A stretch of 53,100 nt of DNA from Pseudomonadota bacterium (GCA_002747395.1 PDPE01000048.1:1-53100), one strand, 5' to 3'. Shown: positions 21,493-31,302, counted from the first letter of the stretch. Translations and numbers: made by a program. Notes: generated from the sequence alone by a model not told the origin.

Positions 21493-22809
21493 CTAAACCG
21501 CAATCCGGGTTCGACTGTCATCCACATAGCGTGAATTGGGAAAGAAGCAGGTAAATTCACTGCCTTCACCCGGGGTGCTGCAGATTTTCAGTTCGCCATC
21601 GTGGTTGATTAATACGTGCTTGACGATGGCCAGCCCCAAACCTGTGCCCCCTTCCTTGCTGTTTCTTCCCGGATCGACCCGATAAAATCGCTCGGTCAGC
21701 CTGGGAATATGAATGGGGTCGAAGCCCACTCCGTTATCTTTCACTGTGAAATAGGCGCCGCCCGGCTTTTTAATCCATCCAATAACAATATGCCCTCCCG
21801 GAGGAGTGTATTTCACCGCATTGAAAACAAGATTGGAGAGAGCGCTGCGAACCTGTTGCATATCGCCCATAATATCCTCTGCTTCTACCTCGAAGGTGAT
21901 GCTATGGCGTTTTTCCTGATTTATCGCCAACGCATCCTGACGAATGCCTTCTATCACCTGTTTCATATTTACCAGCTTTTGATTATTGCGCACATCGCTG
22001 GTTTCAAATTTCGCAAGCAATAGCAAATCACTGATCAGGCTTTCCATTCTGGTTGACTGACGAGCCATGGTCTTGAATGCCCTGTGCCATTTCTCGGGTA
22101 ACTGGTCACTGTTATCATTGATGGTTTCAAGGTAGCCACTGATCACGGTCAGGGGCGTGCGCAACTCATGTGATACGTTGCTGATAAAATCTTTTCTCAT
22201 CTGTTCAAGGCTGTGTATGCGGGTGGCATCCTGAACAATAATAAGCCTGTCCCCGTCACCAAAGAGGGAAATCATGTATTTCAGGCGGATGTGAGGACTG
22301 AGCGACGAGGGCTGCTCAAAAGGTGAGCCATAGTCTTTCGCTTCAAAATATCGCCTGAATTCGGGCTGACGAATCAGGTTGTAAACCCGTTGCCCCTTGT
22401 CAGCCGGGTGCTCGAAACCGAGCAATTTGCTTGCCGCCACATTCCACCACTCGATTCTGCCAATTTCGTCAGTGATCACCACTCCGTCCTTTAATGAGTT
22501 GGCAGACTCCTGAATACGGTGAATAAAGGATTTCATGCGCTCGGTGGCACGAACATGTCGAACCTGGAGGCTGTGTATTCCGTCAAACAGGTCACCCCAA
22601 AGCCCCAGGCTCTCTGGTGGCTGAAAGGAAGTGCCGCGCCGGGCCAGCCAGGCATGTAACCGGACGACCTGGGCAAGTGTCCAGACCAGATAGGCAGATA
22701 CACCGGCGAACAGTGTCCAGGCCGGCTGGCCGATTGCGTAGCCGATCAAACCAAGGAGAACAAAACCGAATGCAAGCAACAAGACATAATGTAACCAGCT
22801 CTTTCTCAT
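21493..22809 (-). CDS. phoR: Phosphate-regulon sensor histidine kinase PhoR
   Basis: 438 residues. Two N-terminal membrane segments (~7-48), a cytoplasmic PAS domain (~95-195; NSLKDGVVITDEIGRIEWWN), then HisKA with phospho-acceptor H214 (FISNVSHELRTPLTVI) and HATPase (NLVFNAVKYTPPGG, VKDNGVGF, GGTGLGLAIVKH). It phosphorylates PhoB when phosphate is limiting. Order and spacing after phoB (33 bp) are standard. Its 3' end lies next to the array 3 leader, marking the edge of the CRISPR island. Confidence 0.96.
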   Translation of the reverse strand: MRKSWLHYVLLLAFGFVLLGLIGYAIGQPAWTLFAGVSAYLVWTLAQVVRLHAWLARRGTSFQPPESLGLWGDLFDGIHSLQVRHVRATERMKSFIHRIQESANSLKDGVVITDEIGRIEWWNVAASKLLGFEHPADKGQRVYNLIRQPEFRRYFEAKDYGSPFEQPSSLSPHIRLKYMISLFGDGDRLIIVQDATRIHSLEQMRKDFISNVSHELRTPLTVISGYLETINDNSDQLPEKWHRAFKTMARQSTRMESLISDLLLLAKFETSDVRNNQKLVNMKQVIEGIRQDALAINQEKRHSITFEVEAEDIMGDMQQVRSALSNLVFNAVKYTPPGGHIVIGWIKKPGGAYFTVKDNGVGFDPIHIPRLTERFYRVDPGRNSKEGGTGLGLAIVKHVLINHDGELKICSTPGEGSEFTCFFPNSRYVDDSRTRIAV

Positions 22810-22842
22810 TCCGGAAGAACCTCAAACAACCTGTTGTCGGGG

Positions 22843-23532
22843 TCAGGCGGCCCTGGTGGAGAAGCGATAGCCGGCACCGCGAACGGTTTGAACCAGATGA
22901 TCATATTGTTCACCCAGTGCCTTTCTCAATCTTCTGATATGTACGTCGACCGTTCTCTCTTCCACGTAAACATTACCACCCCAGACCTGATCCAGCAGCT
23001 GGCTCCGCGTGTAGACCCGCTCCTGATGTGTCATAAAAAACTGCAAGAGGCGGTATTCCGTTGGCCCCATCGCTACGGGTGAATCATTCACCGTAACCCG
23101 GTGACAGACCGGATCAAGCACCAGCCCGTCTATTTCTATGGCGCTTTCTACCCCTTGCCGCGTGGTTCTCCGCAGAACCGCTTTTAGCCGCGCAACCAGC
23201 TCTCTGGGCGAAAAGGGCTTGGTGATGTAGTCATCCGCCCCCACTTCCAGGCCCTGTATCTTGTTGTCTTCTTCCGCCTTTGCTGTGAGCATGATGATTG
23301 GAATTTCAGCGGTACTTTCATCCCGCTTCAGGCGACGGGCAAGTTCGATACCTGTGGCACCGGGTAACATCCAGTCGAGCAGGACAAGATCCGGCTTCCT
23401 GTCAACAATAATGGAATGGGCTTCCAGGGCATTTCCTGCTTCCAGACAGTGGTAGTCTGCCATTTCCAGTGCAACGGCGATCATTTCCCTAATCGATGTT
23501 TCGTCATCTACGATAAGTACGGTTTTATCAGA
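22843..23532 (-). CDS. phoB: Phosphate-regulon response regulator PhoB
   Basis: 229 residues from ATG 23532, eight bases after GAGG; an upstream extension to 23565 is unlikely. Receiver domain with acidic pocket D10-D11 and phosphorylated D54 (LVLLDWMLPGATG), K in MLTAKAEE; OmpR-like winged helix with EYRLLQFFMTHQERVYTRSQLLDQVWG and VDVHIRRLRKALG. It activates phosphate-starvation genes by binding PHO boxes, one of which lies just upstream of its own gene. Confidence 0.97.
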   Translation of the reverse strand, partial: SDKTVLIVDDETSIREMIAVALEMADYHCLEAGNALEAHSIIVDRKPDLVLLDWMLPGATGIELARRLKRDESTAEIPIIMLTAKAEEDNKIQGLEVGADDYITKPFSPRELVARLKAVLRRTTRQGVESAIEIDGLVLDPVCHRVTVNDSPVAMGPTEYRLLQFFMTHQERVYTRSQLLDQVWGGNVYVEERTVDVHIRRLRKALGEQYDHLVQTVRGAGYRFSTRAA

Positions 23533-23616
23533 CATTGCAGGTACCTCGATTGTTTTCCAGACCAAGCCTTACAGGAATACTGATTTTGGTTTACAGTTAT
23601 ATTACAACCGCTAACT

Positions 23617-23634
23617 GTGACACAAATATGACAG
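23617..23634 (-). promoter_or_regulatory. PHO box upstream of phoB
   Basis: On the minus strand CTGTCATATTTGTGTCAC is two TGTCA-type direct repeats 11 bp apart, close to the classical PhoB site CTGTCATAAATCTGTCAC. It lies 85 bp before phoB and indicates autoregulation of phoBR. Confidence 0.8.
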
Positions 23635-23705
23635 CCCGTTAAATTGTCTCCGACCCTGCATTATCTCCGACTCTGCACTGTACCGGTTCCATTCCGGCAC
23701 GGGCT

Positions 23706-24584
23706 TCATTTCGGCCAGGTCTCAAACAGCAACCCGGTAAAGACTGCCAGCCCGACATAATGGTTATTTAAAAAGGCCTGAAAACAGTCTGCCTTGCCCC
23801 GGTTTCCAATCAGGCATTGCTGATAGACAAAGAGTATTGCCGCCACCAGCACACCGGTGTAGAACAGCAAACCAAAATGGGCCTGGTAACCGGCGATGAG
23901 CAAAACAACAACAGTCGCTGCCTGCAGGAGGCCAATCATCAGTTTATCGGCCTCGCCAAACAGAATAGCGGTGGACTTGATGCCAATCTTGACATCATCG
24001 TCACGATCGACCATGGCATAGATGGTATCAAAGGCCACTGTCCATAACACAGTGGCAGCATAAAGCAGCCAGGTTACCGCAGTGACCTGGCCGGTTTGTG
24101 CCATAAACGCCATTGGCACAGCCCAGGCAAATGCCAGCCCCAGCACTACCTGGGGCAAGTGGGTGTGACGCTTCATAAAGGGGTAGGCCGAGGCCAGCAA
24201 AAGGCCGCCGAATGACAGAAACAGGGTGGCCTGATTGGTCATCAGAACCAGAACAAAAGCGATAAGGCAGAGAATGGAAAACAGCCAGAGCGCTTCCCTT
24301 TCACTGACTCGACCCGAGGTAACGGGGCGATTTCGGGTTCGCTCAACATACCTGTCCAGGTTTCGATCCGCATAGTCGTTGATAACACAGCCCGCCGATC
24401 GCATCAAAAATACACCGGCAGAAAAAATAACGAAGTTCTTCAGTGAGGGAAACCCGCTTGCTGCGAACCAGAGCGCCCAGAGTGTGGGCCAAAGTAGCAA
24501 GAAAATGCCGATGGGCTTGTCGGTTCGCATCAGCTCGGCGTAAACTGCGTGCTTTTCCAGAAGGGTTTTAAACATCGTCATCAT
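23706..24584 (-). CDS. ubiA: 4-hydroxybenzoate polyprenyltransferase UbiA
   Basis: 292 residues, multi-pass membrane enzyme that attaches the polyprenyl chain in ubiquinone synthesis. The two Asp-rich motifs are present: NDYADRNLDRYVERTRNRP (~68-86) and DRDDDVKIGIKSTAI (~192-206). The N-terminus LMRTDKPIGIFLLLWPTLWALW is typical. ATG 24584 overlaps the ubiC stop (ATGA on the minus strand), so the two are translationally coupled. Confidence 0.96.
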   Translation of the reverse strand: MMTMFKTLLEKHAVYAELMRTDKPIGIFLLLWPTLWALWFAASGFPSLKNFVIFSAGVFLMRSAGCVINDYADRNLDRYVERTRNRPVTSGRVSEREALWLFSILCLIAFVLVLMTNQATLFLSFGGLLLASAYPFMKRHTHLPQVVLGLAFAWAVPMAFMAQTGQVTAVTWLLYAATVLWTVAFDTIYAMVDRDDDVKIGIKSTAILFGEADKLMIGLLQAATVVVLLIAGYQAHFGLLFYTGVLVAAILFVYQQCLIGNRGKADCFQAFLNNHYVGLAVFTGLLFETWPK

Positions 24585-25138
24585 GGGCTGTGCTTGCTCC
24601 GGGATTCATAACGAGTTGCCAATTCAGGCAAAAAGAATTCACAAACGAGTAACATTTTTCCGTTCAAATAGAACACAGACCGACGCGCCCAAAGTGCTTC
24701 TCTCTTATCGTTGACGCCATAACCCACTTCGATTGGCCCCCGCTTCATCGAGCGTGACCTGAACAGATAATCGCCCAGGGGTTTGTTACCCAGATTGCCA
24801 AGGTAGCGCTCTTTGCCGGTCAGGGTCGAAAGTGGCAGGATACTCCGCGCAAATACCCAGGGGGTACCGGCGCCCAGCAGCCTGACCTCCCGAATTAGCG
24901 ACACGGATCGGTCATCAAGACCGAGTAACCGGCACTCACTGGCCTTCGGGCACTGCCAGCGCTGTTGTTGAACCTCGACACTGAACTGCCCTTGCGATTT
25001 TCGAATCAGGCGCCGGGTCAGTGAGCCTCTGTCAAGCACCCAGCTTCGCCACTCTGGCGGAATCCGGTGCAATGGCAAGCGCCGGTACTGATCCCATTTG
25101 AACGAATCAATAGCAACCTCCCGACCTGTGGCTGACAT
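24581..25138 (-). CDS. ubiC: Chorismate--pyruvate lyase UbiC
   Basis: 185 residues from ATG 25138; the longer frame to 25198 overlaps hpt and is rejected. Family pattern: W..LDRGSLTRRLIRKSQGQFSVEVQQQRW, REVRLLGAGTPWVFARSILPLSTL, LGNLGNKPLGDYLFRSRSMKRG. It makes 4-hydroxybenzoate from chorismate, the substrate of UbiA. Start codon is 6 bp after the hpt stop. Confidence 0.94.
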   Translation of the reverse strand: MSATGREVAIDSFKWDQYRRLPLHRIPPEWRSWVLDRGSLTRRLIRKSQGQFSVEVQQQRWQCPKASECRLLGLDDRSVSLIREVRLLGAGTPWVFARSILPLSTLTGKERYLGNLGNKPLGDYLFRSRSMKRGPIEVGYGVNDKREALWARRSVFYLNGKMLLVCEFFLPELATRYESRSKHSP

Positions 25139-25143
25139 CGGCG

Positions 25144-25701
25144 CTACAGGCCTTTTACCGCGTAGATGCCAGCAGCATTGCGCCAATAGCCCTTGCAATC
25201 CATTCCATAACCAAACAGATAGCGATCTGCGATAGATAACCCGCAGAAGTCTGCTCGTATATCCTTATCTATTTTCCTTTGGTGAATCTTGTCAACCAGC
25301 ACCGCAGAGTAGACTGACTCCGCGCCTTCCTGCTCACAATGGGCAATGATGCCCGCCAGGGTGGCTCCAACATCGAGAATATCATCAATGATGAGTATGT
25401 TGCGCTTTTCCAGTGACTGCTCGGGCATGACTCGCCAGTGCAAATCGCCCCCCGTGGTCTCGTTGCGATAGCGGGTAACATGGATATAGTCCAGTTGCAG
25501 GGGAAAGGTCAGGCGGGCCAACAGCTTTGCTGTCAGAACCAGGCCGCCATTCATTGTGCACAAAAGCAGGGGGGCACGGCCCGACAGGGCATAGGTGATT
25601 TCTTCAGCCATGCGATCAATGGCTTGCTCTACTTCCTGTTCGGTGGCCAGGCAGTCGGCCTCTGCCAGGGTGTTTGCCATATGCGGGATAATATCTGACA
25701 T
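25144..25701 (-). CDS. hpt: Hypoxanthine-guanine phosphoribosyltransferase
   Basis: 185 residues from ATG 25701; the frame extends to 25875 but the additional N-terminus is not family-like. The PRPP-binding loop ILIIDDILDVGATLAGI (~100-116) and the short loop CTMNGGLVL (~48-56) are clear. It salvages purine bases. It forms a head-to-tail unit with ubiC and ubiA; the link is positional only. Confidence 0.93.
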   Translation of the reverse strand: MSDIIPHMANTLAEADCLATEQEVEQAIDRMAEEITYALSGRAPLLLCTMNGGLVLTAKLLARLTFPLQLDYIHVTRYRNETTGGDLHWRVMPEQSLEKRNILIIDDILDVGATLAGIIAHCEQEGAESVYSAVLVDKIHQRKIDKDIRADFCGLSIADRYLFGYGMDCKGYWRNAAGIYAVKGL

Positions 25702-25942
25702 AGTGCTTGCTCTATATACCGATGGTTCAACAATATCCTTGATTGATTCAGGCAAAAGATTATACGCGACCCCGCAAAAAGGTACAGACCAGCCAAACGG
25801 GTACCGATCAACTAAAACCCGACAAGGTATGGCTTTGTTGATTGAACTCAATATAATGCGCTTTAATCGGTTCAAACCTGCCGCTGGCCGGGAAGCTGAA
25901 CCTGTATATCCTCGCCACCGGTGAGAAACGAACGAGGTAACG

Positions 25943-26110
25943 ATGAAAAAGTGGGAATGTATTGTGTGCGGCCTGATTTATGACGAGTCAAAAGGCTGGC
26001 CGGAAGATGGTATCGCACCGGGTACAGCGTGGGATGATGTGCCTGAAGACTGGCTTTGCCCTGATTGTGGTGTCGGCAAGGAAGATTTTCACATGGTCGA
26101 AACAGAGTGA
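25943..26110 (+). CDS. Rubredoxin
   Basis: 55 residues with the iron-binding cysteines C6, C9, C39 and C42 (WECIVCG and WLCPDCG) and the conserved [30 protein letters not shown] is six bases upstream. A small electron carrier that passes electrons from its reductase (the next gene, 15 bp downstream) to oxidases or alkane hydroxylase-type partners, none of which is in the window. Confidence 0.97.
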   Translation: MKKWECIVCGLIYDESKGWPEDGIAPGTAWDDVPEDWLCPDCGVGKEDFHMVETE

Positions 26111-26125
26111 CAAGCGAGATAACTG

Positions 26126-27296
26126 ATGAGTGAATGGACAAATCAAACGCAAAACCGGGCACCAATCGTAGTTGTAGGAACCGGTCTTGCCGGATACACC
26201 CTGGTGAGGGAGCTTCGCAAGCTGGATAAATCCTGCCCCATTGTGATGATAACTGCCGATGACGGACACTCTTATTCCAAGCCCATGCTGTCCGTCGCCC
26301 TTGCCAGGGGCAAAAGAGCCGATGACCTGTCTGTGGATGAGCCTGCCACACTGGTTGAACAACTGAACGTCGATATCCGCACCTTTACCTCGGTTACAGG
26401 TATCAGGCCGGAAAAAAATCAATTGCTTCTGGCCGGTGACAGTATTGTTTACAGCAAACTGGTGCTCGCCTGGGGAGCAGATGTCATTCGGCTGTCGCTG
26501 GCGGGAAATGCGGTGGATCAGGTCTACTCGATTAACGATTTGCAGGACTACCGGAACTTTCGCAACAATCTTGAAGGCAAAAAGCGCGCGCTGATTCTGG
26601 GTGCCGGCCTGATTGGCTGTGAGTTCGCCAATGATATGCTTAACGGCGGTCACCAGATAGACGTTGTGGCGCCCTCGGACCAGGTGATGCCAGGGTTACT
26701 GCCGCCACCCTGTGCCAACGCCCTGCAATCGTCTCTGGAAAAAGAGAAGATTCGATTCCACCTTGAACGAACCGTTGAGGCCGTTAACCATAAGGATGGC
26801 TTTATATGCGCCTCATTGAGTGACGGCTCGACCATAGAAACCGACATTATTGTTTCGGCAGTGGGGTTAAGACCCAGAACCCGGCTGGTCAAGGGTGTGT
26901 TGGCATGTAATCAGGGAATTGTTGTCAATCGGGCTCTTGAAACCTCTCACCCTGACATCTACGCACTGGGCGATTGCTCGGAAGTCGAGGGACGCGTGAT
27001 GCTTTATGTTCAACCTCTCATGGCAGGAGCAAGGGCATTGGCAAAAACACTCACCGGGCAACGAACAGAAGTACAGTATTCGGCCATGCCCGTGGTTATA
27101 AAAACACCAAGCTGCCCGGTTGCGGCTGCCCCCCCCTCCCCTGAACCAAAAAGGCGAATGGTCTTTTGAAGGAGAAGGCAAAAACATAAAGGGCCTGTTC
27201 AAAGATCAAGACGGGAAGCTGGCAGGATTCGCAGTGACAGGTGAATACACAGAAGAAAAGCAGGCGTTGACCAAACTGCTTCCGGGCATTCTGTAA
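26126..27296 (+). pseudogene. Rubredoxin--NAD(+) reductase, interrupted by a +1 frameshift in a C8 run
   Basis: Residues 1-~337 read as a normal FAD-dependent reductase (GTGLAGYTLVREL; SYSKPMLSVALARG; GAGLIGCEFANDM; YALGDCSEVEG). At 27128-27136 a run of eight C shifts the frame, ending at 27169 (347 aa). With one C fewer the frame continues as PLNQKGEWSFEGEGKNIKGL... to TAA 27294-27296, giving the usual ~389-residue protein. The tail codes sensibly, so the mutation is recent, a sequencing error, or a phase-variable site. The missing ~45 residues include part of the dimer/rubredoxin-contacting C-terminal domain. Confidence 0.88.
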
Positions 27297-27373
27297 GAAT
27301 TGACGGGTTATCACCGATTGCGCAGGAATCAGGCCTGAACAGGCCCGATAGATGTGTACCGGGCAAATCTGCA

Positions 27374-27449
27374 CCGATAATGGATAAGTACCGATAATGG
27401 ACAAGCACTGATGATGGATATGTACTGATGATGGATATGTACTGATGGA
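27374..27449 (+). repeat. 17-bp tandem repeats (4.5 copies) running into the uvrD start
   Basis: Units at 27374, 27391, 27408 and 27425, then a partial unit at 27442. The last two full units are identical (CTGATGATGGATATGTA). The uvrD ATG (27445) lies in the partial unit. Copy-number change would alter the distance between uvrD and any upstream promoter. Confidence 0.85.
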
Positions 27450-29607
27450 TGTCTCCCCTGTCTTGGATGGTCTCAACGATGCCCAGCGAGAAGCGGTATC
27501 AGCGATGAACCACTCCCTGCTGGTTCTGGCGGGAGCTGGCAGTGGCAAAACCCGGGTACTGGTGCACCGGATTGCCTGGTTGATTCAGGTTGAAAGAATG
27601 ACACCCGCCAGCATAGTGGCCGTCACCTTTACCAACAAGGCGGCCAGAGAAATGCGTGGCCGTATCGAAGAGCTGCTCGAAATCAACACCAGAGGCATGT
27701 GGTTTGGCACTTTCCACAGTATTGCCCACCGCCTGTTAAGGGCGCACTGGCGTGCAGCCGGGTTACCCGAGAACTTCCAGATCATAGACTCGGATGACCA
27801 ACTGCGACTGATCAAGCGCATCTCCAGAGAAATGCAACTGGATGAAGCCCGGTGGCCCGCCAGGCAGGCACAGAGCTTTATCAACAAGGCGAAAGATGAA
27901 GGTATTCGAGCAGAATACTCGTGCAAGGGAAACGACCTGTACGACAAGGTGATGACCGAACTTTACACAGCGTATGAGACCTATTGCCAAAGAAGCGGAT
28001 TGGTTGACTTTGGTGAACTTCTGCTGCGGAGCCATGAGCTCTGGTTAAACAACCCCGATCTGTTGAACCATTATCAGCGCCGTTTCAGGCATATTCTGGT
28101 TGACGAGTTCCAGGACACCAACACCATTCAATATGCCTGGCTGAGAGTATTGGCGGGAGAACGCATTCCGATCACCGTAGTCGGGGATGATGACCAGTCT
28201 ATCTATGGCTGGCGTGGTGCCAGGATAGAAAACATTCAGCAGTTTCAACATGACTTTTCCGATACCCGAATTATTCGTCTGGAACAGAACTATCGTTCGA
28301 CACAAACGATTCTCAATGCCGCCAACGGTGTGATAGCCCAAAACCCGGATCGCCTGGGCAAGAATCTGTGGACTGACGGCAAAACCGGCGATGCCATTGA
28401 CCTGTACGCAGCGTTTAATGAGCAGGACGAGGCGAACTATGTGAGCGAGAGAATCAGGGACTTTGTCGATACGGATGGCAGCGCCTATGGCGAAATCGCC
28501 ATTCTCTATCGGTCAAACGCACAGTCACGAATCATTGAAGAATCTCTGCTGCGACATGGCCTGCCTTACCGGGTCTATGGGGGATTGCGCTTTTATGACC
28601 GGGCTGAAATCAGGAATGCCCTGTCCTATCTGCGCCTTGTCCATTATCGGCATGATGATGCCGCAGTAGAGCGGGTTATCAATGTGCCGCCACGAGGCAT
28701 TGGCAGCAAAACCCTGGATAAAATCCGGCAGCGGGCCAGGGAAAACGCCTGTTCATTGTGGCAGGCAGCGAGCGAAATGATTGAAGCCGGTGCTTTGACT
28801 GCACGGGCCAAAAACTCGGTTGCCGGGTTTCTTGCTCTGATAGAGTCATTGGCGAAAGACCATGAGGCACTTGAGCTATCCGAGTTGATGAAAAATGTAC
28901 TGGAAGGCAGCGACCTGCTTGAGTTTCACGGAAATGAAAAGGGTGAGCGGGGAGCAACAAAAGTCGAGAACCTGAAGGAACTGGTCAATGCCACCCGCGA
29001 TTTCGAACCTGAGGAAGAAGGCACACCATTGGCCGCCTTTATCGCCCAGACCTCTTTGGACTCGGGAGAGGCACAGGCCGAACAGCACCAGGACAGCGTA
29101 CAGATGATGACGCTTCATTCCGCAAAGGGATTGGAGTTTCCCAGGGTTTTTATGGTTGGCATGGAAGAGGGTCTGTTCCCGCACAGTTTATCCGATGAGG
29201 AACCTGGCAGAATGGCCGAGGAGCGCCGCCTTTGCTATGTCGGTATGACACGGGCAATGGAAAAACTGATTCTTTGCCATGCCGAAAGTCGCAGGCTCTG
29301 GGGGCAGGATCATTACCACAGCCTTTCTCGCTTTGTTCGGGAGATACCGCCAAAGTGCATCACGGAGGTCAGGCTAAAAGGCTCTGTTTCTATCCCGGTC
29401 AGCAATTCGGCTTCATCCCCTTTTCTGCAAGGGCAGCACAATGACAACGGCTTTCATTTGGGGCAACGGGTTTATCACGCCAAATTCGGAGAAGGTGTGG
29501 TCATGAATTGCGAAGGTCAGGGCCCGCATGCGCGAGTTCAGGTGAATTTTGCCGAAGGAAGCAAATGGCTCGTCCTGTCCTACGCAAACTTGCAGGCTGT
29601 TACCTGA
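27445..29607 (+). CDS. uvrD: DNA helicase II UvrD
   Basis: 720 residues, the same length and start (MDVS-LD-LND-QREAV) as E. coli UvrD. Walker A LVLAGAGSGKTRVL, motif II VDEFQDTNTIQYAWL, motif III GDDDQSIYGWRGA, motif IV LEQNYRST, motif V MTLHSAKGLEFPRVF and motif VI YVGMTRAMEKL are intact, and the C-terminal LGQRVYHAKFGEGVVMN (Tudor-like RNA polymerase-binding) is present. A 3'-5' helicase of mismatch and excision repair. No clear Shine-Dalgarno is seen, probably because of the tandem repeat immediately upstream. Confidence 0.97.
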   Translation: MDVSPVLDGLNDAQREAVSAMNHSLLVLAGAGSGKTRVLVHRIAWLIQVERMTPASIVAVTFTNKAAREMRGRIEELLEINTRGMWFGTFHSIAHRLLRAHWRAAGLPENFQIIDSDDQLRLIKRISREMQLDEARWPARQAQSFINKAKDEGIRAEYSCKGNDLYDKVMTELYTAYETYCQRSGLVDFGELLLRSHELWLNNPDLLNHYQRRFRHILVDEFQDTNTIQYAWLRVLAGERIPITVVGDDDQSIYGWRGARIENIQQFQHDFSDTRIIRLEQNYRSTQTILNAANGVIAQNPDRLGKNLWTDGKTGDAIDLYAAFNEQDEANYVSERIRDFVDTDGSAYGEIAILYRSNAQSRIIEESLLRHGLPYRVYGGLRFYDRAEIRNALSYLRLVHYRHDDAAVERVINVPPRGIGSKTLDKIRQRARENACSLWQAASEMIEAGALTARAKNSVAGFLALIESLAKDHEALELSELMKNVLEGSDLLEFHGNEKGERGATKVENLKELVNATRDFEPEEEGTPLAAFIAQTSLDSGEAQAEQHQDSVQMMTLHSAKGLEFPRVFMVGMEEGLFPHSLSDEEPGRMAEERRLCYVGMTRAMEKLILCHAESRRLWGQDHYHSLSRFVREIPPKCITEVRLKGSVSIPVSNSASSPFLQGQHNDNGFHLGQRVYHAKFGEGVVMNCEGQGPHARVQVNFAEGSKWLVLSYANLQAVT

Positions 29608-29796
29608 TGACGCAGCCGCTATTATCACTGCCACGTGAATACTGATAAATGGCTTAAGACAAACAATTCTACTATGCTTGGTTTGTTGACTGACAACCGG
29701 TGGAGACCGATACCCGCCATTAATTGATTCCTGCTACTGCTCAATACCTGTTATCAATCAATACCTGTTGCTTCTCCAATATCCAAAGAGGTTACT

Positions 29797-30654
29797 GTGA
29801 GTTTGTTCCTTCGATACAAGGCGTTACCGGCAACACTGATTATGGCTTCCTGCCTGCCTTTTTCTGCCAGTGCGTATGATGGCTACTACGACTATGAACC
29901 CGTCACCCCCTTTTACTTTTCCGGCTCGTTCGGCATAGCCAAAACCGATGCAGGGCTGGATGATTTCAATCGGCGCTTTGTTGAATCGGGTATCAACTCA
30001 ATGGCAATCGACGCAACCGACAGCCGTTTCGGATGGCGGATCGGAGCTGGCTACCAGTTGACCAATGAACTGGCCTTTCAGGCAGGTTATCTGAATCTGG
30101 GTGAAGTTGATGTCAGTTTTGACGGAAAGGATACGGGCAGCAAGGCTTTTTACCAGGCCATCAACCAATCACCACAGTCCGGAGCGGGTGCTTATGCGAA
30201 TATTCGCTATGGCATCAATCTCACTGACACAAGCCAACTGTATGGCTCTGTGGGCGCTTTTCGCTGGACGAATGAGTATCAGTATCAAACCGGAAACAGA
30301 GAACCCGGCCAGGACGCGACCGACGGCGTTGATATTTTCTATGGCATGGGCATGAACCTGAAGCTTGCCCCCCAATGGCGCCTGAAAGGCCAGGCCGAGG
30401 CATTCAGGCTGGCAGATAATACCACCTGGTTTTTCTCTTTGGGTATCGACTATCTGTGGGGCTTTGCCAGCTTCACTGACGACACCGAACCCTACCCCTC
30501 ATCCGAAGAACCGCGTGTGATACTGGAGGGAAGCCCGACTCACCCCCGGCAGGACGGAGTGATATTGGGCCACCCCCGACGAAGCCCGTCACGAGGAGAT
30601 GGAGTCATACTTGATTCGCCCGCACCAGGGCCGTCGGAGCAGGTTGTATATTAG
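29797..30654 (+). CDS. Outer-membrane beta-barrel protein (OmpA/OmpW-like small barrel)
   Basis: 285 residues from GTG 29797 with AGAGG upstream. Signal peptide to SASA (~26). Alternating strands such as FYFSGSFGIAKTDAG, FGWRIGAGYQLTNELAFQAGYLNLGEVDVSF, ARIRYGINL-type and WRLKGQAEAFRLADNTTWFFSLGIDYLWGF make an eight-stranded barrel. The tail after ~225 is Pro/Gly-rich with imperfect repeats (GVILGHPRRSPSRGDGVILD). Function unknown; adhesin or small-solute barrel are both possible. Confidence 0.8.
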   Translation: MSLFLRYKALPATLIMASCLPFSASAYDGYYDYEPVTPFYFSGSFGIAKTDAGLDDFNRRFVESGINSMAIDATDSRFGWRIGAGYQLTNELAFQAGYLNLGEVDVSFDGKDTGSKAFYQAINQSPQSGAGAYANIRYGINLTDTSQLYGSVGAFRWTNEYQYQTGNREPGQDATDGVDIFYGMGMNLKLAPQWRLKGQAEAFRLADNTTWFFSLGIDYLWGFASFTDDTEPYPSSEEPRVILEGSPTHPRQDGVILGHPRRSPSRGDGVILDSPAPGPSEQVVY

Positions 30655-30693
30655 AAGGTAGTGTATTAGAAGATAGTGTATTAGAAGATAGTG
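30649..30693 (+). repeat. Three 15-bp tandem repeats overlapping the end of the barrel gene
   Basis: TATTAGAAGGTAGTG followed by two copies of TATTAGAAGATAGTG. The stop codon TAG of the barrel gene lies in the first copy. Confidence 0.75.
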
Positions 30694-30787
30694 TTCGAAA
30701 TTCTTTGTCACTTCTTTACAATGATTGAAAAAAGGATGAGGTGGTCTGATAGACCAGTTCAGGATAAATGTTCGATCTGTTTTTGGC

Positions 30788-31168
30788 TTAACCCTTTGTT
30801 TTGGGCCAAACCTGTATGACACCGGAAGGATATTTTATGTTAATCGGTTTTTCAGTATTGGAAAGAATAATATTATAACTTCCCGGACTATCAGGGTGTG
30901 CAGTCGCTTTGACATCAACACGACAATCAGAGTTTATATGACAACGAACAAACTCTACCATCACTGCATCATTTTCTTCTTTGAGCAGAATGCCAGGGCA
31001 TGCGTAGAGGGTTTCCATTATGGGTATAATTGTTAACTTCAAAGAGCCATCAGCAGTCTCCGCAATGGAAATATCGTTAATCTGATTTTTTTGATAGGTG
31101 TTCATGTTATCCTCACATGAAATTAAAAGTGGAATAACAATAATAAAAAGTATCGATTTACAAGCCAT
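30788..31168 (-). CDS. Small lipoprotein of unknown function
   Basis: 126 residues from ATG 31168 (ATG 31192 would add eight). Signal peptide ACKSILFIIVIPLLISCED with lipobox LISC and Asp at a near +2/+3 position. The mature part is beta-rich with three cysteines (YACPG, RCHINSDCR). No family recognised. Codon use is AT-richer than in its neighbours, which may mean recent acquisition. Single gene between the barrel protein and the cadherin-like protein. Confidence 0.65.
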   Translation of the reverse strand: MACKSILFIIVIPLLISCEDNMNTYQKNQINDISIAETADGSLKLTIIPIMETLYACPGILLKEENDAVMVEFVRCHINSDCRVDVKATAHPDSPGSYNIILSNTEKPINIKYPSGVIQVWPKTKG

Positions 31169-31302
31169 TCTGTACTGCACAAAGTACCTCATAAAATTTG
31201 GAGCTTCGTCAGGGTTTGATTGGTCATCTCGGCAGAACCTGGTTAAGGAGCCTGGTTAAGGAGCCCGGTGAAGCGACTTGTGTACGCCCGACATGGGCAT
31301 GT

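Noticed and set aside
25702..25875. 58-residue N-terminal extension of hpt
   Set aside because: Not family-like; hpt of related bacteria starts at the equivalent of ATG 25701.
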